Shown piece after piece: positions 43,247 to 52,930 of a stretch of DNA of 64,000 bases (the first letter of the stretch is position 1; each line of letters opens with the position of its first letter). Both the position numbers and the translations under genes were made by a program. Where the stretch lies: NCBI RefSeq assembly GCF_007830635.1, contig NZ_VLLA01000005.1, positions 1 to 64,000 of the forward strand, given 5' to 3'. The DNA is from Bradyrhizobium huanghuaihaiense. Its GTDB lineage: Bacteria > Pseudomonadota > Alphaproteobacteria > Rhizobiales > Xanthobacteraceae. The notes beneath the pieces were generated by a model. It saw only the letters and a list, made by a program, of their open reading frames with translations. It did no database searches and was not told the origin of the DNA.

Positions 43247-44320
43247 TCACCAGCTCCTGAGCGCGCCGTCCTCGCGCATCATCTCGACCAGCATGCCCTC
43301 GCGCAAGCCCCGGTCGGCGACGCGCAGGCGCGGCAGCGGAAAGGCGTGCCTGATGGCGTCGAGGATCGCGCAGCCTGCCAGCACGAGGTCGGCACGCTCG
43401 ACGCTGATGCAGCTGTTGTTGGCGCGCTCCTCGTAGCTCATGCCGAGCAGCTTGTTGATGGTCGCGGTGATGTCGGAATCGTTCATCCAGATGCTGTCGA
43501 TGCGGCGGCGGTCGTAGCGCGGCAGATTGAGATGGATGCCGGCGAGCGTCGTCACCGTGCCCGACGTGCCGAGCAGATGCATCTCGGTGAGGTCGCGGCC
43601 GTGCTCCTCCGCGAACGGCGCAACGTGGCTGGCGACCTCTCGCTCCATCGCGGCATAGATGTCAGGCGTCACGTCGCGGCCGCCGAACTGCTCGGCAAGC
43701 GTGACCACGCCATACGGGATCGACATCCAGGCTTTTATGCGGGGCTCCGGATTGGCGGGATCGCGCTCGATCCGCACCAGCTCGGTCGAGCCACCGCCGA
43801 TGTCGAACAGGATGGCGCCGCGTCCCCTGGGGTCGACCAGCGGCGAGCAGCCGAGCACGGCGAGCGCGGCCTCGGTCTCGCGGTCGATCACCTCGAGCTC
43901 GATGCCGGTCTCGGCCGCGACGCGGCTGCGGAACCCCTCCGCATTCGCCGCCGCGCGGCAGGCTTCGGTGGCGATCAGCCGCAACCGCCGCGCCTTGCGC
44001 AGATTGATCTTGTCGCGGCAGATGCTGAGCGCCGCAATCGCGCGCTCGATCGCGGCCTCGCTGATCGAGCCGGTCGCCGAGACCCCCTCGCCGAGCCGGA
44101 TGATGCGCGAGAAGGAATCGACCACGCGAAAGCCGTCCTGGGTCGGACAGGCGATCAGCAGCCTGCAATTGTTGGTGCCAAGGTCCAGCGCCGCGTAGAC
44201 GCCGGTTCCCGGCACCTGCACGGGGACGGCAGGCTCAGTGGCCAACGCCACCGCCGCCATCGACCCCTCCAGCTCACCGTGCGGCGCATGGCCGTCGCGG
44301 AGCCGCGTGTGGTCATTCAT
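43247..44320 (-). CDS. ppx: exopolyphosphatase / guanosine pentaphosphate phosphohydrolase family
   Basis: A ~357-residue ASKHA-fold phosphatase. Phosphate-binding loops are [18 protein letters not shown] and [17 protein letters not shown] third conserved loop is [17 protein letters not shown]. It lacks the long C-terminal HD domain of E. coli Ppx/GppA and is of the short alphaproteobacterial type. It hydrolyses polyphosphate and/or pppGpp; which of the two is not decided. Starts at 44320 or upstream 44380 are possible. rlmE follows two bases after its stop. Confidence 0.88.
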   Translation of the reverse strand: MNDHTRLRDGHAPHGELEGSMAAVALATEPAVPVQVPGTGVYAALDLGTNNCRLLIACPTQDGFRVVDSFSRIIRLGEGVSATGSISEAAIERAIAALSICRDKINLRKARRLRLIATEACRAAANAEGFRSRVAAETGIELEVIDRETEAALAVLGCSPLVDPRGRGAILFDIGGGSTELVRIERDPANPEPRIKAWMSIPYGVVTLAEQFGGRDVTPDIYAAMEREVASHVAPFAEEHGRDLTEMHLLGTSGTVTTLAGIHLNLPRYDRRRIDSIWMNDSDITATINKLLGMSYEERANNSCISVERADLVLAGCAILDAIRHAFPLPRLRVADRGLREGMLVEMMREDGALRSW

Positions 44321-44534
44321 ACAAACTGTCTTTCCGCGGCCGGTCGGGCCGATCTGGAATTGCTTTTTCGCCTGAAACATTAGCAGCGCGGCAGGCCTGC
44401 GCAACATCGCATCACATAGGACCATGCCCATTCGTGCGTTGTCGTGAACGGGTCCGTGGGCTATCTGAAGGGGGTCCGGCCCCCTCCAGGCGCCCCGCGA
44501 AATCGCGCATTTGCCGGCTTTTCAGGTCGATTCC

Positions 44535-46907
44535 ATGCAAGAACACACCAAATCGTCCACGCTCGAAAACGCTATTGCACTGCAAAAATACGGTGTCGGT
44601 CAGCCCGTCCGCCGCAAGGAAGACGACACCCTGGTCCGCGGCAAGGGCCGTTACACCGACGATTTCAACCTGCCCGGCCAGGCCTATGCCGTGGTCGTGC
44701 GCTCGACCCACGCCCATGGCGTCATCCGCGGCATCGGCCTTGATGCCGCCAAGGCGATGCCGGGCGTGCTGGGGGTGTGGACCGGCAAGGACCTCGACGC
44801 CGCCGGCTATGGTCCCTTCACCTGCGGCCTGCCGCTGAAGAGCCGTGACGGCTCGCCGCTGCTCCAGACCAACCGCCAGCCGCTGGCGACCGACAAGGTC
44901 CGCTTCGTCGGCGATCCCGTCGCCTTCGTGGTGGCGGAGACGCTGGCTCAGGCGCGCGACGCAGCCGAGGCCGTCGAGCTCGACATCGAGCCGCTGCCGG
45001 CGGTGACGGACCCTGAGGAAGCCGCCCAGCCCGGCGCGCCGCAGCTCTACGACCACATCCCGAACAATGTCGCGCTCGACTACCACTATGGCGACATGGA
45101 CAAGGTCAATGCGGCCTTCGCTGGCGCCGCCCACGTCACCACGATCGACATCGAGAACACCCGCGTTGCGGTGGTCTCGATGGAGCCGCGCGTTGGGCTG
45201 GCCTCCTACGACAAGAAGACCGAGCGCTACACGCTTCAGGTGCCGACGCAGGGCGTCGCAGGCAACCGCGCCAACCTCGCCAAGAACCTGAAAGTGCCGA
45301 ACGAGAAGGTGCGCATCCTCACCGCCAATGTCGGCGGCTCCTTCGGTATGAAGAACATCAACTATCCCGAATACATGTGCATCCTGTACGCGGCGAAGGC
45401 ACTGGGACGTCCGGTGAAGTGGCTCGACGAGCGCTCCACCAGCTTCCTCTCCGACAGCCACGGCCGCGCGCAGAAGATCCATGCCGAGCTCGCGCTCGAT
45501 GCCGAGGGGCATTTCCTCGCGGCAAAGCTGTCCGGCTACGGCAATCTCGGCGCCTACATCACCGGCGTCGCGCCGGGCCCACTCTCGCTCAACACCGGCA
45601 AGAATTTCTCCAGCGTCTACCGTACGCCGCTGATGGGCGTCGACATCAAGACGGTGCTGACCAACACCACGCTGATGGGCGCCTATCGCGGCGCCGGCCG
45701 GCCCGAGGCGAACTACTACATGGAGCGGCTGATCGACCGCGCCGCTGACGAGATGGGCATCAATCGCCTGACACTGCGCAAGCGCAACTTCATCAAGCAG
45801 ACCCAGATGCCGTTCGCGGCGTCCTCCGGCGTCACCTATGACAGCGGCGACTTCCAGGCCGTGTTCAGCAAGGCGCTCGACATCTCCGATCACGAGAATT
45901 TTGCCAAGCGCAAGAAGGAGAGCAAGAAGGCCGGCAAGCTGCGCGGCATCGCCGTCGGCTCCTATCTCGAGGTCACCGCGCCGCCGAGCCCTGAGCTCGG
46001 CAAGATCGTGTTCGACGCTGACGGCACCGTGCAGCTCATCACCGGCACGCTCGATTACGGTCAGGGCCATGCCACGCCGTTCGCGCAGGTCCTGTGCGAG
46101 CAGCTAGGGGTGCCCTTCGAGAGCGTGAAGCTGGTGCAGGGCGACAGCGACATCGTCCACACCGGCAACGGCACCGGCGGCTCGCGCTCGATCATGGCCA
46201 GCGGCCAGGCCATCGTGGGGGCCGCAAAGCTCGTCATCGAAAAAGGCAAGCGCGCGGCCGCGCACATGCTGGAAGCGTCCGAAGCCGACATCGAGTTCGC
46301 CGACGGCAGCTTTACGATCGCCGGCACCGACCGCAGCATCGACATCATGGAGCTCGCCAAGAAGCTGCATGACGGCAAGGTGCCGGATGGCGTGCCCGAC
46401 TCGCTCGACGTCGACCACACCAGCGAGCCGGTCGCCTCCGCATTCCCGAACGGCTGCCACGTCGCCGAGGTCGAGATCGACCCGGAGACCGGCGTGGTGC
46501 AGATCGTGCGCTACAGCGCCGTCAACGATTTCGGCACGGTGATCAATCCGCTGCTGGTCGCAGGCCAGCTCCACGGCGGCGTGGTCCAGGGCATCGGCCA
46601 GGCGCTGATGGAGCATGTCCGCTACGACGAGAGCGGCCAGCCGATCACGGGCTCGCTGATGGACTACGCCCTGCCCCGCGCCGAGGACGTGCCCTTCATG
46701 GCGGTCGGCGACCACCCCGTGCCCGCCACGACCAACCCGCTCGGCAGCAAGGGCTGCGGCGAAGCCGGCTGCGCCGGCAGCCTGTCGACCGTGGTGAACG
46801 CCGTGCTCGACGCCCTCTCCGACTACGGCATCAAGCACATCGACATGCCGCTGACCCCGGAACGGGTGTGGCGCGCGATCCAGGATGCGAAGGGCCAGGC
46901 GGCCTAG
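44535..46907 (+). CDS. molybdenum hydroxylase large subunit (CoxL / xanthine dehydrogenase family, form II type)
   Basis: A 790-residue molybdopterin-cytosine-dinucleotide-binding large subunit. The active-site segment is AYRGAGRPEA, the form II type, rather than AYRCSFR of true CO dehydrogenase CoxL. The catalytic Glu is in GSKGCGEAGCAG near the C-terminus, and VGGSFGMKNINYPEYM is the first Moco contact. No medium (FAD) or small (2Fe-2S) subunit gene adjoins, so it is an orphan in this window. ATG 44535 has no strong ribosome site; TTG 44511 is a less likely alternative. The substrate is probably an aldehyde, purine or aromatic heterocycle. Confidence 0.88.
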   Translation: MQEHTKSSTLENAIALQKYGVGQPVRRKEDDTLVRGKGRYTDDFNLPGQAYAVVVRSTHAHGVIRGIGLDAAKAMPGVLGVWTGKDLDAAGYGPFTCGLPLKSRDGSPLLQTNRQPLATDKVRFVGDPVAFVVAETLAQARDAAEAVELDIEPLPAVTDPEEAAQPGAPQLYDHIPNNVALDYHYGDMDKVNAAFAGAAHVTTIDIENTRVAVVSMEPRVGLASYDKKTERYTLQVPTQGVAGNRANLAKNLKVPNEKVRILTANVGGSFGMKNINYPEYMCILYAAKALGRPVKWLDERSTSFLSDSHGRAQKIHAELALDAEGHFLAAKLSGYGNLGAYITGVAPGPLSLNTGKNFSSVYRTPLMGVDIKTVLTNTTLMGAYRGAGRPEANYYMERLIDRAADEMGINRLTLRKRNFIKQTQMPFAASSGVTYDSGDFQAVFSKALDISDHENFAKRKKESKKAGKLRGIAVGSYLEVTAPPSPELGKIVFDADGTVQLITGTLDYGQGHATPFAQVLCEQLGVPFESVKLVQGDSDIVHTGNGTGGSRSIMASGQAIVGAAKLVIEKGKRAAAHMLEASEADIEFADGSFTIAGTDRSIDIMELAKKLHDGKVPDGVPDSLDVDHTSEPVASAFPNGCHVAEVEIDPETGVVQIVRYSAVNDFGTVINPLLVAGQLHGGVVQGIGQALMEHVRYDESGQPITGSLMDYALPRAEDVPFMAVGDHPVPATTNPLGSKGCGEAGCAGSLSTVVNAVLDALSDYGIKHIDMPLTPERVWRAIQDAKGQAA

Positions 46908-46962
46908 GGGAGCTCCGCGACCGTGGCAACGCCGGGGGCTTCGACTGGCATTTCGAAAGCGA

Positions 46963-48387
46963 TCACTTGATCGCCGTTTCGGCGGCGATCAACTCTTTTC
47001 CGTCCGTGGTCGCGATCGTCAGCCGTATCTTTTCCCCGCTGCGGCCGTCGGCAATCGCTGCCGAGATGCGATTTCCGTTGTTCGGATCGGCGCTCACGAC
47101 CCCGCTGAACAGAGCCGTGTCACCCTGTTTCAACGTGACAAGCAACGGGATGGCCGGTTCGATGCTGAAGAACTCGACAACGGCGCGAGACGCCTCGGCC
47201 GAGAAATTGATCAGGATTTTCTCGTTTGCATGCGTCACGTTGCTCATGCCGACGGTCGGGCTGTAGGTTTCCGGAATCGACACCTCACTGCGTGCGGGAA
47301 AGTCTGTGCTGTGGAAGAACTGGTCCGACACGCCCGCCCATAACTCGACATACGGCCGCCACTCGTTCGGATCCTTCCGGGCATCGGTTTCGCCGGTGAG
47401 CGACGGAAATCCCCACGTCCACATTTTCAAGCCCCGCGTGAGGGTATTGTCCGCAATGCGAATAATTCCTTCTGCATTGTCATGGTTGATGACGCCCCAG
47501 AAATTCCCGCCCTGCATATCTGGTGCAGCATAGGCGATGCCCATCGTTGGCCAATTCTTGAAGTACCGCAGGTTTTCAAAGCGCCGCCTGCCCATACCCG
47601 CGCTCTCGTCGCCGTCTGCCAGATTGGTCGACCAGGCAGGCGTCGTGTAAGTTCGGATCGGCGCGATGATTTCGGCGCCGCCCGTTGTCCTGGGATTTTT
47701 CGGCTCCGATCCCGGAGCGAGCGTCGTGCACGTCCAGTACTCGTATTGGACAGCCTCGTCGTTCGGATTCTTCAGCACCACGCGCGCATCGAGCGCGGCA
47801 CGATCGGCCTTCAGTGTAACGTAGTAGTTCGCCTCGATGCCGGTCGCGCCCCTGAACTTGCTGGGCCGCGCGGAATAGTCGAAGTCATCCTGGAACGACA
47901 TCACGACCGTGACTTCGTCGGCGCCCTCCTTCACCACCCGAAAAGCCCACGGCTTCAGCCACGTCTTGCCGTGCTCGGCATCCGGGAACGTGGGGAAGAT
48001 TCCGCCGTACACCATCAGCCAGTCGTAGTAGAAATTTCCGGCCTTCATGCCGTAAGGCACTCCGACTTCCGTTCGATAAAGCTGCTCGTGGCCAGTCGGC
48101 TTGTAGACCATGGAAAGAATACGCCCTCCGAATTCGGGCACGAGCGTTACCTTCAGATACCGGTTCTCAAGCACGTAGGATTTGAAACTGTGTTCGACGA
48201 TCATGCTTTTGTCGAGCGACCCGCTGACAAAGCCATTCTCCGCATCGACGGCGAACTTGACGGTGCTCCACGTCGTCGTCTGCTCGCTGAGCGACACGCT
48301 ATCGGGCACCGGTGCGGCAGCATGCACGACACAAAGCGCATGGAGCGACAAAAGGAGCGCTATTCCGAAACAAACGAGGGCACGCAA
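46963..48387 (-). CDS. exported DUF5107 domain protein
   Basis: A 474-residue protein with a signal peptide (LVCFGIALLLSLHALCVVHA). The N-terminal ~250 residues form a beta-sandwich resembling galactose mutarotase-like folds (LKVTLVPEFGGRILSMVY). The DUF5107 core contains PYGMKAGNFYYDWLMVYGG and FWGVINHDNAEGIIRIADN. Some DUF5107 proteins are attached to glycan-active enzymes, but no enzymatic residues can be named. It converges on the molybdenum hydroxylase gene and is followed by a hot-dog-fold gene on the same strand. Confidence 0.8.
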   Translation of the reverse strand: MRALVCFGIALLLSLHALCVVHAAAPVPDSVSLSEQTTTWSTVKFAVDAENGFVSGSLDKSMIVEHSFKSYVLENRYLKVTLVPEFGGRILSMVYKPTGHEQLYRTEVGVPYGMKAGNFYYDWLMVYGGIFPTFPDAEHGKTWLKPWAFRVVKEGADEVTVVMSFQDDFDYSARPSKFRGATGIEANYYVTLKADRAALDARVVLKNPNDEAVQYEYWTCTTLAPGSEPKNPRTTGGAEIIAPIRTYTTPAWSTNLADGDESAGMGRRRFENLRYFKNWPTMGIAYAAPDMQGGNFWGVINHDNAEGIIRIADNTLTRGLKMWTWGFPSLTGETDARKDPNEWRPYVELWAGVSDQFFHSTDFPARSEVSIPETYSPTVGMSNVTHANEKILINFSAEASRAVVEFFSIEPAIPLLVTLKQGDTALFSGVVSADPNNGNRISAAIADGRSGEKIRLTIATTDGKELIAAETAIK

Positions 48388-48405
48388 GGAAACCTCAACT
48401 GGTAT

Positions 48406-49206
48406 TCAGGCCGCCGCCTGCTCGCGCGGCTGGTAGATTGCGGTGTGTTGGCAGTGGGCGAGCGCCGTGGTGCCGTTGGCGACGACCAGCGCGTCGAGCT
48501 CGACGAAGCGGTGGCCCTTCTTCTCGTAGTTCGCCGTGACCTTCGCGCGCGCGGTGATCTCGTCGCCGGCGCGTACAGGCGACAGCAGCTGCATACGGCT
48601 GCCGACGTGTATCCACGGACCCAAAATGGTGTTGTCGACGAGGACGCGGTTCATGACCCGCTGGATCAGGCCGGGATGGCCGACGTGCTCGCGCGCGAAG
48701 ATCGGGTCGGTCTCCCTGATGTCGGCGAGATACTCGCTCGCCGCCTGACCGGCCCAGCGGCGCGGCGCCGTTCCGAGCCACTTGCCGGTCTCGAAGGTGG
48801 CGGGGCTGACCGGCTTGCGCTCGGCGATCGCGGGGACTTCGACATAGTCACTCAGCGATATCGCTGGCAGGGCTGCCGGCAGCGACGCAGTCCCGGTGGC
48901 ACAGAGCGTGGTGCGGCTGAACACCTCGATCGTCAGCAGGCCATTGTGCTCGGTGGCGTCGACATCGGCAGCCTCGCCGTCATAGACCGGCTTGATAAAG
49001 CGTGCCTCGACCAGCCCGCGGCTTAGGAAGTCGCGGCCCCAGCGCGCCACCGGAACGTGCATCATATAGGCGAAGACATCGACGCCCGGGACCAGCCCGC
49101 CCTCGAAGCCGAAGCGGCGGGCCACCGTGTCGTCGTGCATCTTGTTTTCGGACTGTTTTGCGGTGTTGTGGGCCTCGACACGGTAGGTTTCGAGCCGGTT
49201 CGGCAT
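48406..49206 (-). CDS. hot-dog-fold (MaoC-like) protein
   Basis: A 266-residue protein with two hot-dog-type halves. The first half holds RRFGFEGGLVPGVDVFAYMM. The second half has LLSPVRAGDEITARAKVTAN and VVANGTTALAHC. The GLVPG segment takes the place of the AHG motif of true MaoC hydratases, so hydratase activity is uncertain and a thioesterase or ligand-binding role is possible. ATG 49206 has GGAAGG upstream. It lies ahead of the DUF5107 gene by 18 bases on the same strand, so the two may be cotranscribed. Confidence 0.7.
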   Translation of the reverse strand: MPNRLETYRVEAHNTAKQSENKMHDDTVARRFGFEGGLVPGVDVFAYMMHVPVARWGRDFLSRGLVEARFIKPVYDGEAADVDATEHNGLLTIEVFSRTTLCATGTASLPAALPAISLSDYVEVPAIAERKPVSPATFETGKWLGTAPRRWAGQAASEYLADIRETDPIFAREHVGHPGLIQRVMNRVLVDNTILGPWIHVGSRMQLLSPVRAGDEITARAKVTANYEKKGHRFVELDALVVANGTTALAHCQHTAIYQPREQAAA

Positions 49207-49313
49207 GGCTGGCCTTCCCAAATTTCTTGTTGTTTCGGGCCCGATCGTAGGGTCCGGGGAACAGCGGTCAATCCCCTCGCCTTTGCGGCCCGAATGGGGT
49301 ACCACGCGGCGGA

Positions 49314-49817
49314 ATGACCGAGACCCCCACCCGCATCTATGTCGACGCCGACGCCTGTCCGGTGAAGGACGAAATCTACCGCGTCGCGATCCGGCACGGC
49401 GTGCCCGTGAGCGTGGTCGCCGGCAATTTCATCCGCGTGCCGCAGGACCCGCTGATCGAGCGCATCGCGGCCGGCGCCGGCATGGACGCGGCCGACGACT
49501 GGATCGCCGACCGGGCCAAGCCCGGCGACGTCGTCGTGACATCAGACATTCCGCTGGCGAGCCGCTGCGTGAAGGCTGGGGCCGACGTGATCGCCCCGAA
49601 CGGCAAGCCGTTCACCGAGGAGTCGATCGGGATGACGCTGGCGGTGCGCAACCTGATGACGGATCTGCGCTCCGCGGGCGAAGTCACCGGCGGCCCACGC
49701 TCGTTCTCGCCGCGCGACCGTTCCGCCTTCCTTTCGGCGCTCGACCAGACGCTGCGCCGGATCCAGCGCCGCCGCACTGACGCGGCCGCAACGACCCAGA
49801 ATTTGAGTCAAGGCTGA
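49314..49817 (+). CDS. UPF0178 (YaiI/YqxD, DUF188) protein
   Basis: A 167-residue protein. The signature [18 protein letters not shown] at the N-terminus and [20 protein letters not shown] and [13 protein letters not shown] are diagnostic of UPF0178. The Asp residues resemble a PIN-like nuclease active site, and the family is suspected to be a nuclease, but no activity is established to my knowledge. It ends two bases before the uup start, so the two genes probably share a transcript. Confidence 0.92.
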   Translation: MTETPTRIYVDADACPVKDEIYRVAIRHGVPVSVVAGNFIRVPQDPLIERIAAGAGMDAADDWIADRAKPGDVVVTSDIPLASRCVKAGADVIAPNGKPFTEESIGMTLAVRNLMTDLRSAGEVTGGPRSFSPRDRSAFLSALDQTLRRIQRRRTDAAATTQNLSQG

Positions 49818-49819
49818 TC

Positions 49820-51631
49820 ATGGCGCCGCCGCTGATCCAACTGAAAGACATCAGGCTGACCTTTGGCGGCACACCACTGCTGTCGGGCGTCGAGCTCAAT
49901 GTCGCGCCAGGCGAGCGCGTCTGCCTGATCGGCCGCAACGGCTCGGGCAAGTCGACGCTGCTCAGAATCGCGGCGGGCCTCGTCGAGCCCGACGGCGGCA
50001 CGCGCTTCGTGCAGCCCGGCGCGACCGTCCGCTATCTGCCGCAGGAGCCTGATTTCGGCGACCACAAGACCACGCTCGCCTATGTCGAAGCGGGGCTCGC
50101 GCCGGGCGACGACCATCATCAGGCGCGCTACCTCCTCGAGCAGCTCGGCCTCACTGGCGAGGAGAACCCGCACAATCTTTCCGGCGGCGAGGCGCGTCGC
50201 GCCGCGCTCGCCTGCGTGCTGGCACCCTCGCCCGACATATTGCTGCTGGACGAGCCCACCAACCATCTCGACCTCTCCACCATCGAGTGGCTGGAGCAGG
50301 AGCTCGACAGCCGACGCAGCGCGCTGGTGCTGATCAGCCACGACCGCCGCTTCCTCACCAATCTCTCGCGCACGACGGCCTGGCTCGACCGCGGCAGGAT
50401 CAAGCAGATCGACCGCGGCTTTGCCTCGTTCGAGGCCTGGCGCGACGAGGTGCTCGCGGAAGAGGAGCGCGACCAGCACAAGCTCGACCGCAAGATCGTC
50501 GACGAGGAGCACTGGCTGCGCCACGGCGTCTCGGGCCGGCGCAAGCGCAACGTCAAGCGGCTCGCCAATCTTCACGAGCTACGCGCCCAGCGCCGCAACT
50601 ATCGTGGCACCGCCGGCACCGCCAGTCTCGCGGCGGCGGAAGCCGAGCAATCCGGCAAGCTGGTGATCGAGGCCAAGGGCATCACCAAGGCCTATGGCGA
50701 GAGGAAAATCGTCGAGAACTTTTCGACCCGCATCCAGCGCGGCGACCGGCTCGGCATCATCGGCCCGAACGGCGCCGGCAAAACCACGCTGGTCAATCTG
50801 CTCACCGGCGGCGCGCAGCCGGATTCCGGCATCGTGCGGTTGGGGGCCAATCTGGAGACGGCCACGCTCGACCAGCATCGGGAAAGCCTCGATCCCAAGT
50901 CGACGCTGGCCGAGGCCCTGACCGGTGGCCGTGGCGATCAGATCATGGTCGGCGGCAGGCCCAAGCATGTCGTCGGCTACATGAAGGACTTCCTCTTCGC
51001 GCAGGAGCAGCGCGGCACACCGGTGGAGGTGCTCTCCGGCGGCGAGCGTGGCCGCCTGATGCTGGCGCGCGCGCTGGCAAAGCCCTCGAATCTTCTGGTG
51101 CTGGACGAGCCGACCAACGATCTCGATCTCGAGACGCTCGACGTGCTCGAGGAGATGCTCGGCGACTACGACGGCACCGTCATCCTGATCAGCCATGACC
51201 GCGACTTCCTCGACCGCGTCGTCACCTCCGTGATCGCGCCTGAGGGCAACGGCAAGTGGATCGAATATGCCGGCGGCTACAGCGACATGCTGAGCCAGCG
51301 CGGTGCGGATTTGAAGCGCGAGACGGCGAAGGCGCAACCGGCTGCGGAGAAGAAAGAGGAGCGCGCCGCTGCTCCGTCGTCGGCGCCGAAACGGAAGCTG
51401 AGCTTCAACGAGAAGCACGCGCTGGAAACCTTGCCGAAGAAGATGGAAACGCTTCACGCCGATATTGCAACATTGCAGCGCGTGCTCGACGATCCCAACC
51501 TCTACGCCAAGGATCGCAAGAAATTCGACGACACCTCGGCCGCCATCGCAAAGGCGCATGATGAACTGTCTGCCGCCGAAGAGCGCTGGCTCGAACTCGA
51601 AATGCTTCGCGAAGAGATAGAACAGGCTTAA
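49820..51631 (+). CDS. uup: ABC-F ATPase Uup
   Basis: A 603-residue soluble ABC-F protein with two ATPase domains in one chain. The first has GRNGSGKST, LSGGEARRAAL and LLDEPTNHLD. The second has GPNGAGKTT, LSGGERGRLML and VLDEPTNDLD. The linker ~240-290 is charged, and the C-terminal ~70 residues are a coiled coil (KKMETLHADIATLQRVL), as in Uup. ABC-F proteins act on the ribosome, and Uup affects precise transposon excision and replication/repair. ATG 49820 follows the UPF0178 stop after two bases. Confidence 0.92.
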   Translation: MAPPLIQLKDIRLTFGGTPLLSGVELNVAPGERVCLIGRNGSGKSTLLRIAAGLVEPDGGTRFVQPGATVRYLPQEPDFGDHKTTLAYVEAGLAPGDDHHQARYLLEQLGLTGEENPHNLSGGEARRAALACVLAPSPDILLLDEPTNHLDLSTIEWLEQELDSRRSALVLISHDRRFLTNLSRTTAWLDRGRIKQIDRGFASFEAWRDEVLAEEERDQHKLDRKIVDEEHWLRHGVSGRRKRNVKRLANLHELRAQRRNYRGTAGTASLAAAEAEQSGKLVIEAKGITKAYGERKIVENFSTRIQRGDRLGIIGPNGAGKTTLVNLLTGGAQPDSGIVRLGANLETATLDQHRESLDPKSTLAEALTGGRGDQIMVGGRPKHVVGYMKDFLFAQEQRGTPVEVLSGGERGRLMLARALAKPSNLLVLDEPTNDLDLETLDVLEEMLGDYDGTVILISHDRDFLDRVVTSVIAPEGNGKWIEYAGGYSDMLSQRGADLKRETAKAQPAAEKKEERAAAPSSAPKRKLSFNEKHALETLPKKMETLHADIATLQRVLDDPNLYAKDRKKFDDTSAAIAKAHDELSAAEERWLELEMLREEIEQA

Positions 51632-51634
51632 CTT

Positions 51635-51717
51635 GTAGGATGGGTAGAGCGCAGCGAAACCCATCGCACAAAGGGATCGGGTTACTGATGGGTTTCGCTT
51701 CGCTCTACCCATCCTAC
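51635..51717. repeat. palindromic intergenic element, family C (GTAGGATGGGTAGAGC...)
   Basis: GTAGGATGGGTAGAGCG and CGCTCTACCCATCCTAC are perfect inverted ends, with AGCGAAACCCATC and GATGGGTTTCGCT inside. It begins three bases after the uup stop and ends 23 bases before the next gene. Confidence 0.9.
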
Positions 51718-51740
51718 GGGTCCGAAAACAGAGAGATCAC

Positions 51741-52820
51741 ATGACCACTTCCCTCGCCGCAAAAATCGCCCGTGAATACGGCACGCCCTGCGCCGTGATC
51801 GATATGGACAGGGTCGAGCGCAACATCGCGCGCATCCAGAAAGCCTGCGACGACGCCGGCATCGCCAACCGTCCCCACATCAAGACGCACAAGAACCCGA
51901 CCATCGCCAAGATGCAGGTCGCGGCGGGCGCCAAGGGCATCACCTGCCAGAAGATCGGCGAGGCCGAGATCATGGCCAATGCCGGCATCGACGACATCCT
52001 GATCAGCTACAACCTGCTGGGCGAGGAGAAGATGGCGCGTCTCGGCGCGCTGAATGCCAAGACCAACATGACGGTGGCGGCCGACAATTCGACTGTCGTT
52101 GCCGGTCTGCCGAAGGCCGCCGCGGCCTCGGGCCGTCCGCTCTCGGTCGTCGTCGAATGCGACACGGGGCGCAAGCGCGCCGGTGTCGAGACGCCGGCCG
52201 AGGCGATTGCGCTGGCGCGCGAGATCGCCGCGTCCAAGGGATTGGAGTTTGCCGGCTTCATGCTCTACCCGACCGAGACCGGCTGGGCTGACGCGCAAAA
52301 ATTCTACGACGAGGCGCTGGCCGGCGTGCGCGCGCATGGGCTCGACGCAAAGATCGTCTCGACCGGCGGCACGCCGAACCTCGTCAATATCGGTAAGCTC
52401 AAGGGCGGCACCGAGCATCGCTTCGGCACCTACATCTACAACGACCGCATGCAGGTCGCGGCCGGATCGGCCACCTGGGACGACTGCGCGCTGCACATCT
52501 ATTCGACCGTGGTCAGCCGCGCCGCGCCCGAGCGCGGCATTCTCGATGCCGGCTCGAAGACTCTGACCACCGACACCGGCGGCCTCGACGGCCACGGCCT
52601 GATCCTGGAGCATCCCGAGGCCAAGATCGCGAAATTCGCCGAGGAGCACGGCTTCCTCGACCTCTCCCGCAGCAACACGCGCCCGAATGTCGGCGACGTC
52701 GTCCGCATCGTGCCGAACCACGTCTGCGTCGTCGTCAACATGATGGACGAGGTCGTGATGGTGCGCGGCGAGGAGATCATCGGCACGCTGCCGGTGGCGG
52801 CACGCGGGAAGTTGCGGTAG
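51741..52820 (+). CDS. D-threonine aldolase / D-serine dehydratase-like PLP enzyme (DSD1 family)
   Basis: A 359-residue fold-type III PLP enzyme. Schiff-base Lys48 is in NRPHIKTHK. The metal-site His and Cys are in PNHVCVVVN near residue 327. GTYIYNDR and DAGSKTLTTDTG are further family marks. Zn/Mn-dependent relatives cleave D-threonine or dehydrate D-serine or D-threo-3-hydroxyaspartate. It is a second member of the family in the window (see 28419-29714), but the sequences differ at the Lys site (PHAKTPM there) and it is not part of that operon. No partner gene adjoins. Confidence 0.9.
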   Translation: MTTSLAAKIAREYGTPCAVIDMDRVERNIARIQKACDDAGIANRPHIKTHKNPTIAKMQVAAGAKGITCQKIGEAEIMANAGIDDILISYNLLGEEKMARLGALNAKTNMTVAADNSTVVAGLPKAAAASGRPLSVVVECDTGRKRAGVETPAEAIALAREIAASKGLEFAGFMLYPTETGWADAQKFYDEALAGVRAHGLDAKIVSTGGTPNLVNIGKLKGGTEHRFGTYIYNDRMQVAAGSATWDDCALHIYSTVVSRAAPERGILDAGSKTLTTDTGGLDGHGLILEHPEAKIAKFAEEHGFLDLSRSNTRPNVGDVVRIVPNHVCVVVNMMDEVVMVRGEEIIGTLPVAARGKLR

Positions 52821-52840
52821 GCGGTTCCGCTCCCACGGCC

Positions 52841-52925
52841 GTCATTGCGAGGAGCTCTTGCGACGAAGCAATCCAGACTACCTCCGCGGAAAGATACTGG
52901 ATTGCTTCGCTGCGCTCGCAATGAC
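52841..52925. repeat. palindromic intergenic element, family A
   Basis: GTCATTGCGAGGAGC and GCGCTCGCAATGAC end it, with CGAAGCAATCCAG and CTGGATTGCTTCG inverted inside. It lies between convergent genes. Confidence 0.85.
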
Positions 52926-52930
52926 GGTGG

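Noticed and set aside
44412..46070. 552-codon minus-strand open frame opposite the molybdenum hydroxylase
   Set aside because: No domain; antisense of a strongly conserved protein.
48406..49206. Calling the hot-dog protein a true MaoC hydratase
   Set aside because: The Asp-His catalytic pair and AHG segment are missing, so only the fold is claimed.
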